Shown: positions 19,710-28,014, counted from the first letter of the stretch. The stretch: 31,525 nucleotides of DNA from DASXRC01 sp036506495 (GCA_036506495.1 DASXRQ010000164.1:1-31525); one strand, 5' to 3'. The notes: a model not told the origin generated them from the sequence alone. Translations and numbers: made by a program.

Positions 19710-22493
19710 TCATTCCACCGCGTTGTACGCGAGCACTCCGCGGTTGACCGCGTCCATCGCGCGCCGCGCGGTCGTGCGCAGCCGCGGCGACACACCGGCC
19801 GCATCCGCCAGCTGGCCGAGCAGGTCGACCACCTGGCGGGCCCACCGCACGAAGTCGCCGGCGGGCATCTCCCCGTCGACACTCTGCCCGCTCGCGAGCA
19901 CCTTGGCCAGGCTCTCGCCCCGCGCCCAGCGGTAGATCGGCCAGGCGAAGCCGAGGTCCGGCTCGCGGCTCAGGTCCAGGCCGGCCGCCGCCTCCTCGGC
20001 CTCCAGCTCGGCCCACATCTTGACCGTGGCGTCGACGGCGTCGGCGACCGGTCCGCGCGGCAGCGACACGTGCTCGTCGCCCTCGCGGCGCGCCTCGTAG
20101 AGCACGACCGACACCGCCGCGGCGAGTTCGGCCGGCTCCAGCCCGTCCCACACCCCGCGCCGCAGGCACTCGGCGACCAGCAGGTCCGCCTCCGTCCAGA
20201 TCCGGGCGAGCATCCGGCCCGCCTCGGTCACCTCGCCGTCCGCGGACAGGTACCCGCGGGCGGTGAGCAGCGTGCACACCCGGTCGAACGTGCGCACCAG
20301 CGACCCGGTGCGGCCGGCTACCTTGCCGCGCAACTGGTCTGTGTCCCGCTCCAGGCGCCATCGCCGCTCCGCCCAGCGGGCGTGCTCCTCGCGGTCCGGG
20401 CACGCGTGGCACGGATGCCGGCGCAGCGCCGCGCGCAGCCGGGTCAGCTCCTCGTCGTCGGCGGCGGCGCGGCCGCGACCGCCCCGGCGCCGTTCGGGCC
20501 CGGGCTCGACGTCCGCGCTGCGCAGGGCCGACGCGAGGTCGCGGCGCGCCGCCGGCGACCGGTGATTGAAATGCTTGGGTACGCGGACGCGGGCCAGCGC
20601 CTCGACCGGCGCGGCGAAGTCGGCCGCCGCGATCCGGCCGGCCCAGCGGTCCTCGGTGAGCACCATCGGGCGGGGCTCGCCGAACCCGCCGGTGCCCGGA
20701 TCCAGCACGACGGCCAGGCCCGCCCGGCGACCGGACGGCACACGGATAACGTCTCCGGTCCGGAGCCGCTCAAGGGACGCGACCGCCGCGGCCCGGCGGT
20801 GTGCGGCGCCCTGACGTGCCAACGCCTTCTCGCGGTCCGCGATGGTCACCCGCAGCGCGAAGTACTCCTCGAAGTCGCCGAGGTGGCAGATCATCTCCGC
20901 GGCGTACGCCTCAATGGCCTCGACGTTGCGCTGCACCTGTCGCGCCAGGCCGACCACCGACCGGTCGGCCTGGAACTGAGCGAACGACGACTCCAGCAAC
21001 TCCCGGGAGGGCTCGGCGCCGACCGTGCCGACCAGGTTGACGGCCATGTTGTAGGACGGCCGGAAGCTCGACCGCAGCGGGTACGTGCGGGTCGAGGCGA
21101 GCCCGGCCACGTGCCGCGGGTCGACCTCGGGCGCCCACACGACGACCGCGTGCCCCTCCACGTCGATGCCCCGCCGGCCGGCGCGCCCGGTCAGCTGGGT
21201 GTACTCGCCGGGGGTCAGGTCGACGTGCGCCTCGCCGTTGAACTTGACCAGCCGCTCGAGCACCACGCAGCGGGCCGGCATATTGATGCCCAGCGCGAGC
21301 GTCTCGGTGGCGAACACGGCCTTGACCAAGCCACGGACGAACAACTCCTCGACGACCTCCTTGAACGTCGGCAGCATCCCCGCGTGGTGCGCGGCGAGGC
21401 CACGCTCGAGCCCGTCCAGCCATTCCCAGTAGCCCAGCACGGACAGGTCCTCGCCCGGAATCACCGCGACGCGGCGCTCGACGACCCGCCGGATCTCGTC
21501 GCGTTCGTCCGGCGCGGTCAGCCGCAGCCCGGCGTGCAGGCACTGCTGCACGGCGGCGTCGCAGCCCGCCCGGCTGAAGATGAACAGGATCGCCGGCAGC
21601 AGCCCCTCGCGGTCGAGCCGCTCAACGACGTCCGGCCGGTAGGCCACCGGCCAGCGCCGCGGTCGCCCGCCGCGGCCCCGACCCGGCCCGCCGTCCGCGT
21701 CCAGCCGGCGGGTTAGCTCCCGCGTGTAGCGCAGCAGCTCCGGGTGCACGTCGTGCTTGCGGGCCGCGTCCGCGTCGTGGAATAGGTCGAACATGCGCCG
21801 CCCGACGAGCATGTGCTGCCACAGCGGCACCGGCCGGTGTTCGCTGACCACCACGTTGGTCTCGCCGCGGACGGTGACCAGCCAGTCGGCGAACTCCTCG
21901 GCGTTGGACACCGTCGCGGACAGCGAGACCAGGGTGACCGACTGCGGCAGGTGGATGATGACTTCCTCCCAGACCGCGCCGCGGAACCGGTCGGCGAGGT
22001 AGTGCACCTCGTCCATGACGACGTACGCGAGGCCGGTGAGGGTGGGCGAACCGGCGTAGAGCATGTTGCGTAGCACCTCGGTGGTCATTACGACCACGGG
22101 GGCGTCGCCGTTGATGGAGTTGTCCCCGGTGAGCAGCCCGACCCGGTCGGCGCCGTACCGCTGGACCAGATCGTGGTACTTCTGGTTCGACAGCGCCTTG
22201 ATGGGCGTGGTGTAAAAGCACTTCCTGCGGGGGGCTCCGCTCCCCGCATTCCCCCGGACGGCACGGTCGCCCAGGGCCAGGTGCACCGCGAACTCGCCCA
22301 CGACGGTCTTGCCGGCCCCGGTCGGGGCGCACACGAGCACCCCGCTGCCCCGTTCCAGCGCCTCGCACGCGTCCTGCTGGAACGGGTCGAGCTCGAAGCT
22401 GAGCTCGCCGGCGAACTCGGTTAACGCCGGGCACGCGGCGGCCTGTGCGGCCCTCCGGCGCGCCGCCGCGTACCGCTCGGCGGGGCTCGTCAT
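19710..22493 (-). CDS. helY: DEAD/DEAH-box Ski2-like RNA helicase
   Basis: A 927-residue superfamily 2 helicase of the Ski2/Mtr4 type known as HelY in mycobacteria. Visible motifs are Walker A APTGAGKT (56-63), TTPIKALSNQK, DEVH (161-164), VSLSATVSN, the domain-2 motifs ATETLALGIN and YTQLTGRAGRRGID, then the DSHCT-type C-terminal domain. A likely role is ATP-dependent RNA unwinding. ATG at 22493 is chosen because TACGCT lies seven bases upstream; ATG at 22511 would add six residues. About 14 residues (76-89, rich in Arg/Gly/Ala) between Walker A and the Ia region look like an insertion encoded by a palindromic DNA repeat. It is separated from tatC by a lipid-kinase gene and an opposing HAD gene. 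Confidence 0.93.
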   Translation of the reverse strand: MTSPAERYAAARRRAAQAAACPALTEFAGELSFELDPFQQDACEALERGSGVLVCAPTGAGKTVVGEFAVHLALGDRAVRGNAGSGAPRRKCFYTTPIKALSNQKYHDLVQRYGADRVGLLTGDNSINGDAPVVVMTTEVLRNMLYAGSPTLTGLAYVVMDEVHYLADRFRGAVWEEVIIHLPQSVTLVSLSATVSNAEEFADWLVTVRGETNVVVSEHRPVPLWQHMLVGRRMFDLFHDADAARKHDVHPELLRYTRELTRRLDADGGPGRGRGGRPRRWPVAYRPDVVERLDREGLLPAILFIFSRAGCDAAVQQCLHAGLRLTAPDERDEIRRVVERRVAVIPGEDLSVLGYWEWLDGLERGLAAHHAGMLPTFKEVVEELFVRGLVKAVFATETLALGINMPARCVVLERLVKFNGEAHVDLTPGEYTQLTGRAGRRGIDVEGHAVVVWAPEVDPRHVAGLASTRTYPLRSSFRPSYNMAVNLVGTVGAEPSRELLESSFAQFQADRSVVGLARQVQRNVEAIEAYAAEMICHLGDFEEYFALRVTIADREKALARQGAAHRRAAAVASLERLRTGDVIRVPSGRRAGLAVVLDPGTGGFGEPRPMVLTEDRWAGRIAAADFAAPVEALARVRVPKHFNHRSPAARRDLASALRSADVEPGPERRRGGRGRAAADDEELTRLRAALRRHPCHACPDREEHARWAERRWRLERDTDQLRGKVAGRTGSLVRTFDRVCTLLTARGYLSADGEVTEAGRMLARIWTEADLLVAECLRRGVWDGLEPAELAAAVSVVLYEARREGDEHVSLPRGPVADAVDATVKMWAELEAEEAAAGLDLSREPDLGFAWPIYRWARGESLAKVLASGQSVDGEMPAGDFVRWARQVVDLLGQLADAAGVSPRLRTTARRAMDAVNRGVLAYNAVE
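22227..22270. repeat. Palindromic GC-rich insertion inside helY
   Basis: GCGGGG (22227-22232) and CCCCGC (22242-22247) flank GGCTCCGCT and are followed by a C/G-rich ATTCCCCCGGACGG tail. The block lies where typical family members, as I remember them, have a short turn between LALG and RKCFYTTP. The reading frame is kept. The boundaries are estimated. Confidence 0.45.
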
Positions 22494-22500
22494 GTCTTTC

Positions 22501-22506
22501 AGCGTA
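22501..22506 (-). promoter_or_regulatory. Putative -10 box, leaderless start of helY
   Basis: On the minus strand TACGCT ends seven bases before the ATG at 22493, matching TANNNT. It decides between the two nearby ATGs in favour of 22493. Confidence 0.45.
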
Positions 22507-22535
22507 GGCATCGCGGGGCCGCCGGCGCCGCTCGG

Positions 22536-22541
22536 TAAGGT
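22536..22541 (+). promoter_or_regulatory. Putative -10 box upstream of the HAD gene
   Basis: TAAGGT ends seven bases before an in-frame GTG at 22549. If this promoter is leaderless, the HAD protein would be 25 residues longer at its N-terminus. Otherwise it gives a leader of about 75 bases to the ATG at 22624. Confidence 0.4.
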
Positions 22542-22623
22542 GCTCGGCGTGCCGCGCAACGCCGAACCGCCGACGTCCCGTCCCCCGTTCGACCGGGGTC
22601 GGTCGCCGGCCGGAGGGTCGGCC

Positions 22624-23337
22624 ATGCGCCCGGTAGACGCCGTCCTGTTCGATTTCCACGGCACGCTGGCGCAGGTCGAGGACGCGGTGGACTGGGTCGT
22701 CGCGGCGGCCGCGCAGTGCGGGGTCGCGCTCGACCGGGGGCGGGCGACCGCGCTCGCCGACCGGCTCGTCGCCGCCGGGCGCGCGGGTGGTCCGCTGCCC
22801 CGCCGGGTTCCCCCGCACCTGGCCGAGGTGTGGGCCGACCGCGACCTGAGCGGGCGCGCCCACCGTGCCGCGTACACCGGGCTGGCGGCGACCGTGACCG
22901 CCGGCGTGGACGGGCTGGCCGACGCGCTCTACGACCGGGTGCGGCGGCCGGAGGGGTGGTCGCCGTACGCCGACACCGAGGCCACCCTGCGCGGCCTCCG
23001 GGCGGCCGGCGTACCGGTCGCGGTGGTGAGCAACATCGGCTTCGACATCCGGCCCCTGTTCAAGGCCTGGGACCTTCTCGATCTGGTCGACGCGTTCGTG
23101 CTCTCGTACGAGGTCGGCCACTGCAAGCCCGATTTGGCGATCTTCTCGCGCGCGTGTGCCGAGCTCGGAGTGGCCCCGGAGCGGGCGGTCATGGTGGGCG
23201 ACACGCCGGCCGACGCCGCCGCCGTGCGGGCCGGCCTGTCCGCGCTGGTGCTGCCCGCCGCCGGCCCGGGCGAGGTCAACGGGCTGGCCGGGGTGCTCGC
23301 GCTGGCTCTGTCCGCGCCACCGTCCCTGTCCGGGTAA
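22624..23337 (+). CDS. HAD-superfamily hydrolase
   Basis: A 237-residue HAD protein. Motif I is VLFDFHGTL with the nucleophile Asp10; the usual second Asp (DxD) is replaced by His12. Motif II is VVSNIGFD, motif III the Lys in GHCKPDLAIF and motif IV MVGDTPADAAA. The cap is helical (about residues 18-95), class C1. Loss of the second Asp, the phosphatase acid/base, argues against an ordinary phosphatase and leaves dehalogenase-like or other chemistry open. ATG at 22624 is preceded by GGAGGG. A GTG at 22549 in frame, seven bases after TAAGGT, is an alternative start, but its extra residues are Pro/Arg-rich and unconserved. The 3' end overlaps the opposing lipid-kinase gene by 62 bases. Confidence 0.85.
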   Translation: MRPVDAVLFDFHGTLAQVEDAVDWVVAAAAQCGVALDRGRATALADRLVAAGRAGGPLPRRVPPHLAEVWADRDLSGRAHRAAYTGLAATVTAGVDGLADALYDRVRRPEGWSPYADTEATLRGLRAAGVPVAVVSNIGFDIRPLFKAWDLLDLVDAFVLSYEVGHCKPDLAIFSRACAELGVAPERAVMVGDTPADAAAVRAGLSALVLPAAGPGEVNGLAGVLALALSAPPSLSG

Positions 23338-24250
23338 CCCGCAGCGCTCGCAGCGCGCCGGGCACGCACGTGACAGTGATCGGGAGCGGACATGCGCGCT
23401 CGCCGTCGGCGTACGCGGTGATGCCCTCGGCCGCGACCTCGACGGTGCGCGCGCGGAAGGTCTCGACCTTGGGGTGGTCCACGTGGGTGCCCCGGTAGAC
23501 GCGTGGCTTGATGCGGGTCAGCTCCACGCGGCCGACCCGACCCGCGACGACGACATCGAGCAGCCCGTCAGTGATCTCGGCGCTCGGGCAGATGCGCATC
23601 CCACCGCCGTAGCACGCGCCGTTGCCCACCGCCACGAGCACGGCGTCGAGCGCGCGCGCCTCGCCGTCGAGGCGCAGCGTGTACCGCCGGGGCCGCAGCC
23701 GGGCCAGCTCGATGAGGATGGCCAGGTCGTACTTGCGCGGGCCACGGGGGAACCGCATCCGGTTCGCCCGCTCGTTGACGATGGCGTCGAAGCCAGCGCC
23801 GAGCACCGCACCGAACCAGCGGGTGTCACCGGCCGGGCCGTCGATCCGGGCCAGGTCGACCCGGCGGGTGGCGCCATCGGCCAGGGCCCCGGCGAGCGCG
23901 TCGGCGGCCACCAGCGGGCGGTCGGGCGTCGACAGCTCCGCCGCGAAGTCGTTGCCGGTGCCGACCGGCACGACGCCGAAGGCCACATCCGTGCCGGCGA
24001 CCGCCTGCAGCACGCGGTGGACGGTCCCGTCGCCACCGAACGCGATCACCGCGCGGGCGCCGCCGGCCACGGCCTCCCCGCAGGCGGCCTCGGCGTCCGC
24101 ACCGGAGTCGGCCGCCAGCAGCTGTACGGGGTGGCCGGCCGCGCCGAGCCGGTCGAGCACCGCCGGCAGCAGCCCGCGGTGCCGCCCCCGGCCGGCGGTC
24201 GCGTTGGCCAGCACCGCCACCGGACCGGCCGGGCCCGCCCGCGCGTCCAC
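23276..24250 (-). CDS. Diacylglycerol/lipid kinase family protein
   Basis: A 324-residue kinase of the DAGK/YegS/LCB5 type. Key motifs are VAVLANATAGRGRH near the N-terminus, the nucleotide-binding FGGDGTVHRVLQA, VVPVGTGNDFAAEL and the C-terminal CPSAEITDGLLDVVV. It would phosphorylate a lipid such as diacylglycerol, or a related polyprenol or sphingoid-like lipid, on the cytoplasmic side of the membrane. It begins with GTG at 24250, six bases after the tatC stop, so it is probably co-transcribed with tatA-tatC. The 3' end lies antisense to the HAD gene end for 62 bases. Confidence 0.9.
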   Translation of the reverse strand: MDARAGPAGPVAVLANATAGRGRHRGLLPAVLDRLGAAGHPVQLLAADSGADAEAACGEAVAGGARAVIAFGGDGTVHRVLQAVAGTDVAFGVVPVGTGNDFAAELSTPDRPLVAADALAGALADGATRRVDLARIDGPAGDTRWFGAVLGAGFDAIVNERANRMRFPRGPRKYDLAILIELARLRPRRYTLRLDGEARALDAVLVAVGNGACYGGGMRICPSAEITDGLLDVVVAGRVGRVELTRIKPRVYRGTHVDHPKVETFRARTVEVAAEGITAYADGERACPLPITVTCVPGALRALRVTRTGTVARTEPARAPRPAR

Positions 24251-24256
24251 GGGGCG

Positions 24257-25189
24257 TCAGGTGGTCTCGTCGTAGCGGCTGTCCAGCGGCCGCGGCGCGG
24301 CGACCGGGGTCACCGCGTCGACCGGCTCGCCGGCCTCAACCTCCTCGACGTCGTAGTCCAGCGGCGAGGCCTCGTCGTCGGACAGCCCGGCGTAGATCTC
24401 CCGGCCGCGGGCACGCCGCCGGTCGTTCATGAGCGCCACGACGACGGCGACGAAGTACAGCGCGGACAGGCAGACCGCGAGCGCGGTCATGCCGAACGGG
24501 TCCGGGGTCGGGGTGACGACCGCGGAGAACAGGAAGAACACGAAGATCGCGACCCGCCACCAGCCGAGCATCCGCTTGCCGCTGGCGATGCCGACGAAGT
24601 TGAGCATGAGGATGAGCAGGGGGAACTCGAACGCCACGCCGAAGATGAGGATCAGGTTGGTGACGAACGAGACGTACCGGGTGATCTCCAGGGTGGTCTT
24701 GATGTCGCTGCCGGAGATCTCGATGAGGAAGTGCAGGCCCTTGCCGACAACGAGGAAGGCGAGGACCGCGCCGGCCGCGAACAGTGGGGCCGCGATCGCC
24801 GCGAACACGTACGCGTAACGCCGTTCGTTCCGGTGCAGGCCGGGTGCGACGAACGCCCAAAGCTGGTAGAGCCAGATCGGCGCCGCGAGCACGAGGCCGA
24901 TCCACAGCGCGATTTTCAGATTCAGCAGGAAGAGGTCCGCGGGGCCGAGCTGGACGAACTGGCACACGCCCTTGTCGTCCCTCGAACCTGGCAGGTCGCA
25001 GTACGGCCGCTGCAGGAGGCGACGGACCGGGCCCGAGAGAAACATTCCGACGGCGAAGCCGACGAGGATACCGAGGGACGCCTTGAACAGCCGGCTGCGC
25101 AGCTCCTGGATGTGCTCGACGAGGGTCATCGAGCCGTCCGCGGCGCGCTGGAAGTTCGTCGGACCGCGCCGACGCAGGGCCGGACTCAC
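24257..25189 (-). CDS. tatC: Sec-independent protein translocase TatC
   Basis: A 310-residue protein with six predicted membrane helices and the TatC signatures: MTLVEHIQELRSRLFKA at the N-terminus (substrate-binding Glu), FVAPGLHRNERRYAYVF in the first cytoplasmic loop and GVAFEFPLLIL. The soluble C-terminal tail (about residues 255-310) is acidic and typical for actinobacteria. TatC recognises twin-arginine signal peptides and exports folded proteins together with TatA. The GTG at 25189 lies 20 bases after the tatA stop. An internal Met (MTLVEH, residue 21) is the position where many TatC proteins start, so a shorter form is possible. Confidence 0.96.
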   Translation of the reverse strand: MSPALRRRGPTNFQRAADGSMTLVEHIQELRSRLFKASLGILVGFAVGMFLSGPVRRLLQRPYCDLPGSRDDKGVCQFVQLGPADLFLLNLKIALWIGLVLAAPIWLYQLWAFVAPGLHRNERRYAYVFAAIAAPLFAAGAVLAFLVVGKGLHFLIEISGSDIKTTLEITRYVSFVTNLILIFGVAFEFPLLILMLNFVGIASGKRMLGWWRVAIFVFFLFSAVVTPTPDPFGMTALAVCLSALYFVAVVVALMNDRRRARGREIYAGLSDDEASPLDYDVEEVEAGEPVDAVTPVAAPRPLDSRYDETT

Positions 25190-25209
25190 GGGCTACCGGG
25201 GCCTTGTGA

Positions 25210-25479
25210 TCAGTTGTCGCGGACGCGCTGCACCGGGTCGACGGTCGGCGCGGTGGACTGCTGCTGGTTGTCCGGCGTTTGCGGGAGCGGCTGACGGGCG
25301 TTCTGCGCGTCCGCCTTCTCCGCGAGGTCGTCGTCGTCGACCAGGCCCTTGGTCTCGGCCTTGATGATCCGCAGCGAGCGGCCGAGGGACCGGGCCGCGT
25401 CCGGCAGCCGCTTCGCGCCGAACAGCAGGACGAGGACGACGACGAGTACGGCGATGTGCCACGGCCTGAGGGTGCCCAT
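25210..25479 (-). CDS. tatA: Sec-independent protein translocase TatA
   Basis: An 89-residue TatA protein. One N-terminal membrane helix (HIAVLVVVLVLLFGAKRLP, residues 8-26) ends in the FGAKRLPD hinge, followed by the amphipathic helix AARSLGRSLRIIKAETKG and a polar Gln/Pro/Asp-rich tail. TatA multimers form the translocation pore. The ATG at 25479 is preceded by GGAGC. It is directly followed by tatC and the lipid-kinase gene in one presumed operon. Confidence 0.96.
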   Translation of the reverse strand: MGTLRPWHIAVLVVVLVLLFGAKRLPDAARSLGRSLRIIKAETKGLVDDDDLAEKADAQNARQPLPQTPDNQQQSTAPTVDPVQRVRDN

Positions 25480-25597
25480 GGGAGCTCCAGTCGAAAGTCA
25501 GTCTCGGGGTGACGAGCCCCATGGTACGTGTGCATGCGGGCTGTGCCACTGCCAGGCGCCGCTCGATGTGGGCTCGGCCGGTGGAGTCTCCGCTACC

Positions 25598-25611
25598 GAC
25601 GGGGCCCCGTC
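25598..25611. terminator. Perfect 14-bp palindrome after the small membrane-protein gene
   Basis: GACGGGGCCCCGTC lies 17 bases beyond the stop of the gene at 25628-25873 and upstream of tatA, and can fold as a 5-bp stem with a GGCC loop. A terminator is the simplest reading; an operator for tatA is also possible. Confidence 0.35.
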
Positions 25612-25627
25612 AACCGTGGCGGTCGCG

Positions 25628-25873
25628 TCACGCCCGACGCGTCTTGATCTTGGTCAGTCGGCGGCGCGCGGCGTCGGCCTGCTCGCCGAGCAGCGCCGCC
25701 CGCTCGCTGAGCGCCTCCGCCGCACGCTGCAGCGCCAGCGCCTGGGCCTGGCGCTCATGCAGCGCGCCGGCCGCCCGGCGCAGCGCACCCAGGCGCGTCA
25801 ACACCGGGCGCACCGCCAGCCCCAGGATCACCACCGCGGCCAGCAGCAGCGCGGCCACGATCCACCACACCAT
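25628..25873 (-). CDS. Small membrane-anchored coiled-coil protein
   Basis: An 81-residue protein: one N-terminal membrane helix (WWIVAALLLAAVVILGLAV, residues 3-21) followed by an Ala/Arg/Leu/Glu/Gln-rich helix of about 55 residues with heptad character and a basic end (RRRLTKIKTRRA). Topology is probably N-out with a cytoplasmic coiled coil. I recognise no named family, though its position between the pafBC pair and tatA is occupied by small genes in other actinobacteria. The ATG at 25873 has TACCCT six bases upstream, so it seems to be transcribed from its own leaderless promoter. Confidence 0.7.
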   Translation of the reverse strand: MVWWIVAALLLAAVVILGLAVRPVLTRLGALRRAAGALHERQAQALALQRAAEALSERAALLGEQADAARRRLTKIKTRRA

Positions 25874-25879
25874 GATCGG

Positions 25880-25885
25880 AGGGTA
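25880..25885 (-). promoter_or_regulatory. Putative -10 box, leaderless start of the small membrane-protein gene
   Basis: On the minus strand TACCCT ends six bases before the ATG at 25873, matching TANNNT. Confidence 0.45.
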
Positions 25886-25902
25886 CCCGACGGCGCCCCC
25901 TT

Positions 25903-26006
25903 CCCAACTCCGTCAGAGTCGGGCGCTCCAGGGCCACGCGACTGCCCGACTCTGACGGAGTTGGGCATCCAGGCGCGCGGAATGCCCCGACTCTGACGGA
26001 GTTGGG
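25903..26006. repeat. Three copies of a 21-22 bp imperfect palindrome
   Basis: A unit beginning CCCAACTCCGTC and ending AGAGTCGGG(C) stands at 25903-25924. Its exact reverse complement stands at 25944-25965, and the inverted form, identical over 21 bases, again at 25986-26006. Copies 2 and 3 are 41 bases apart. Copies 1 and 2 make a perfect 22-bp stem with a 19-base loop. Each unit is itself a weak hairpin (CCC-ACTC against GAGT-GGG). The array fills the spacer between pafC and the small membrane-protein gene. Confidence 0.95.
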
Positions 26007-26025
26007 CGCGGGCGACGCACGGACC

Positions 26026-27012
26026 TCACGAGGGGGCCGGGCTGGCGTACGCCTCCAGCGCGGCCGCGGCCTGGTCGCGCACGTCGGCGACCAGCTCGGG
26101 CGGCGCGACGACCATGACGTCCGGGCCGAGCCCCAGTACGAACCGACGCCCCCATTCCAGGTCGGTGACCCGCATCGAGACCAGCCAGCCCTCGCCGTCG
26201 CCCTCGCTGACCCGCTCGCACGGGTAGTACTCCGTGATCCACCGGCCGCCCCGGCCCACCCGAAGGGAGATCAACGGCAGGTCCGGCGACGGCTGGAAGA
26301 TCCCGCCGCTGACATCCCGCAGCTCGACCTGGGACGGCGGCGCCGCCGGCTCGTCGAGCTCGGTGAGTGCGTCGATGCGATCGGTCCGGAACAGCCGCAC
26401 CGCCTCCGCGCGCCGGCACCACGCCTCGAGGTACGCCCAGCCGGAGACCATCAGCACCCGGATCGGGTCCACCACCCGCTCGGTCGTCTCGTCCCGGGTG
26501 GCCGTGTAGTACGTGATGCGCAGCGCCCGCCGCCGTTCCACGGCTCCGCGGATGCGGGCCAGCCGGTCGACGTTGCCGGGCAGCCGGACCGCGATCGGGG
26601 CGCCGGCCACCTCGCCGGCCGCGTTCTCGATCTTTGCGAGCGCCCGCTCGATCGCGTCCCGCTCTCCCAGCCCGGGCGCCTCCGCGAGCATCCGCAGCGC
26701 CACCACGAGCGCGAGCGCCTCGTCGGGGGTCAGCCGCAGCGGCCGGTCGATGCCGGCGTCGTAGGTGATCGTGACCCGGTCACCGTCGAGGGCCATGTCG
26801 ATCAGGTCGCCCGGACCGTACCCCGGCAGTCCGCAGACCCACAGCAGCTCCAGGTCCTCGCGCAGCTGCCGCTCCGTCACGCCGAGGTCCGCGGCGGCCT
26901 GGGCGATCTCGATGCCCGGCCGGGCCAGCAGGTACGGCACGAGGTTCAGCAGCCGACCGAGCCGGTCCGCCGACGCGCGGGACCCGGCGGTGCGGACTTG
27001 GGAGCTGGTCAT
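26026..27012 (-). CDS. pafC: WYL-domain regulator PafC
   Basis: A 328-residue regulator with an N-terminal winged helix (ADRLGRLLNLVPYLLARPGIEIAQAAADLGVTERQLREDLELLW), a central WYL/Sm-like domain (about residues 140-220; RALRITYYTATRDETTERVVDPIRVLMVSGWAYLEAWCRRAEAVRLFRTDRI) and a C-terminal WCX region. PafB and PafC form a heterodimeric activator of the mycobacterial DNA-damage response and are genomically tied to the Pup-proteasome genes. The ATG at 27012 overlaps the pafB stop by ATGA, so the two subunits are translationally coupled. Confidence 0.9.
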   Translation of the reverse strand: MTSSQVRTAGSRASADRLGRLLNLVPYLLARPGIEIAQAAADLGVTERQLREDLELLWVCGLPGYGPGDLIDMALDGDRVTITYDAGIDRPLRLTPDEALALVVALRMLAEAPGLGERDAIERALAKIENAAGEVAGAPIAVRLPGNVDRLARIRGAVERRRALRITYYTATRDETTERVVDPIRVLMVSGWAYLEAWCRRAEAVRLFRTDRIDALTELDEPAAPPSQVELRDVSGGIFQPSPDLPLISLRVGRGGRWITEYYPCERVSEGDGEGWLVSMRVTDLEWGRRFVLGLGPDVMVVAPPELVADVRDQAAAALEAYASPAPS

Positions 27013-28001
27013 CGGACCGCATCCGCCACCATGTCGTGCCGGGCAGCGATCTCCTTGAGCCGCTGGATCACTGCCTCGCGGACCTCCGGCGGGTCGACCA
27101 CGCGCACGTCGGCCCCGTACCCGACCAGCGAGGCGGCCAGCCCCTCCGCGTCCGCGTACCGCAGGGTCATCCGGTCCCCCTCGGCACCCGGCGTGATGTC
27201 GTCGGCCCAGCGCCGCAGGCCGGCCGCTCGGCCCGGGCGGGCCAGGACCGTGGCGCGCCCGGTGCGCTCCAACGGGCCGGACCACCGCGCGACGTGGCTG
27301 ATCAGATCGACGCCCGCCGGCGGCTGGTACGCCCCGGCCGGGCCCTCCGCGCGGACCCCGCCCACCACCCGGGACAGCCGGAAGCACCGGGTCGCGTTCC
27401 GGTCCAGGTCGTGGCCGACCACGTACCAGCGCCCGCGCCAACACACCACGCCCCACGGCTGCAGCCGCCGGGTCGCCGGCGCATCGCCCTCCGGCACGCG
27501 GTAGTCGAAGCTGACCGTGCGGCGCTCGCGGGCCGCCGCGGTCAGCGGGGCGAACGCCGGATCCACCGTCACCACCGGCTCCACGCCGAGGGTGGCGTGC
27601 GGATCGACGTCGATGCCGGCGGCACGCAGCTTGGCCAGCCCGGACGACGCCGCCGCGGCGAGGCCCGCATGCTGCCAGAGCCGGGCGGCGAAGCCGACCG
27701 CCGCGGCCTCGTCCGGTTCGAGGGGAATGTCCGGCAGCGCGTACTCCCGGCGGGCGATCCGGTAGCCGGGCTCCGAGTCGAACGCGCTCGCCGACCCGGT
27801 CTCCAGTGGTACGCCGAGGTCGCGCAGCTCGGCCTTGTCGCGTTCGAACTTGCGCTGGAACGCCTCGTGGTCGCGCGCGTCGTCGGGGTCGTGTTCGTAG
27901 CCGGGCACGGTGGCGGCGATCTGCCCCGCGGTCAGGAAGCGTCGCGTGGACAGCAGGCAGATGACGAGGTTGACGAGGCGTTCGGTCCGGGAGCGCGACA
28001 C
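27009..28001 (-). CDS. pafB: WYL-domain regulator PafB
   Basis: A 330-residue partner of PafC. The N-terminal helix-turn-helix region begins VSRSRTERLVNLVICLLSTRRFLTAGQIAATVPGY, followed by a WYL domain (about residues 150-215; RRTVSFDYRVPEGD, RLQPWGVVCWRGRWYVVGHDLDRNATRCFRLSRV) and a WCX end. In mycobacteria PafBC directs RNA polymerase to LexA/RecA-independent DNA-repair promoters; the WYL domain is thought to bind a nucleic-acid-derived signal. GTG at 28001 is chosen because it opens the conserved region and TAGCGT lies seven bases upstream. A longer frame upstream is Arg/Pro-rich and not conserved. Confidence 0.9.
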   Translation of the reverse strand: MSRSRTERLVNLVICLLSTRRFLTAGQIAATVPGYEHDPDDARDHEAFQRKFERDKAELRDLGVPLETGSASAFDSEPGYRIARREYALPDIPLEPDEAAAVGFAARLWQHAGLAAAASSGLAKLRAAGIDVDPHATLGVEPVVTVDPAFAPLTAAARERRTVSFDYRVPEGDAPATRRLQPWGVVCWRGRWYVVGHDLDRNATRCFRLSRVVGGVRAEGPAGAYQPPAGVDLISHVARWSGPLERTGRATVLARPGRAAGLRRWADDITPGAEGDRMTLRYADAEGLAASLVGYGADVRVVDPPEVREAVIQRLKEIAARHDMVADAVR

Positions 28002-28008
28002 ACTCCAG

Positions 28009-28014
28009 ACGCTA
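28009..28014 (-). promoter_or_regulatory. Putative -10 box, leaderless start of pafB
   Basis: On the minus strand TAGCGT ends seven bases before the GTG at 28001, matching TANNNT. The inverted repeat at 28023-28040 lies just upstream, where a regulator could affect this promoter. Confidence 0.45.

Noticed and set aside
25903..26006. Short CRISPR array
   Set aside because: The copies are in mixed orientation with intervals of about 20 bases, and no cas genes are present.
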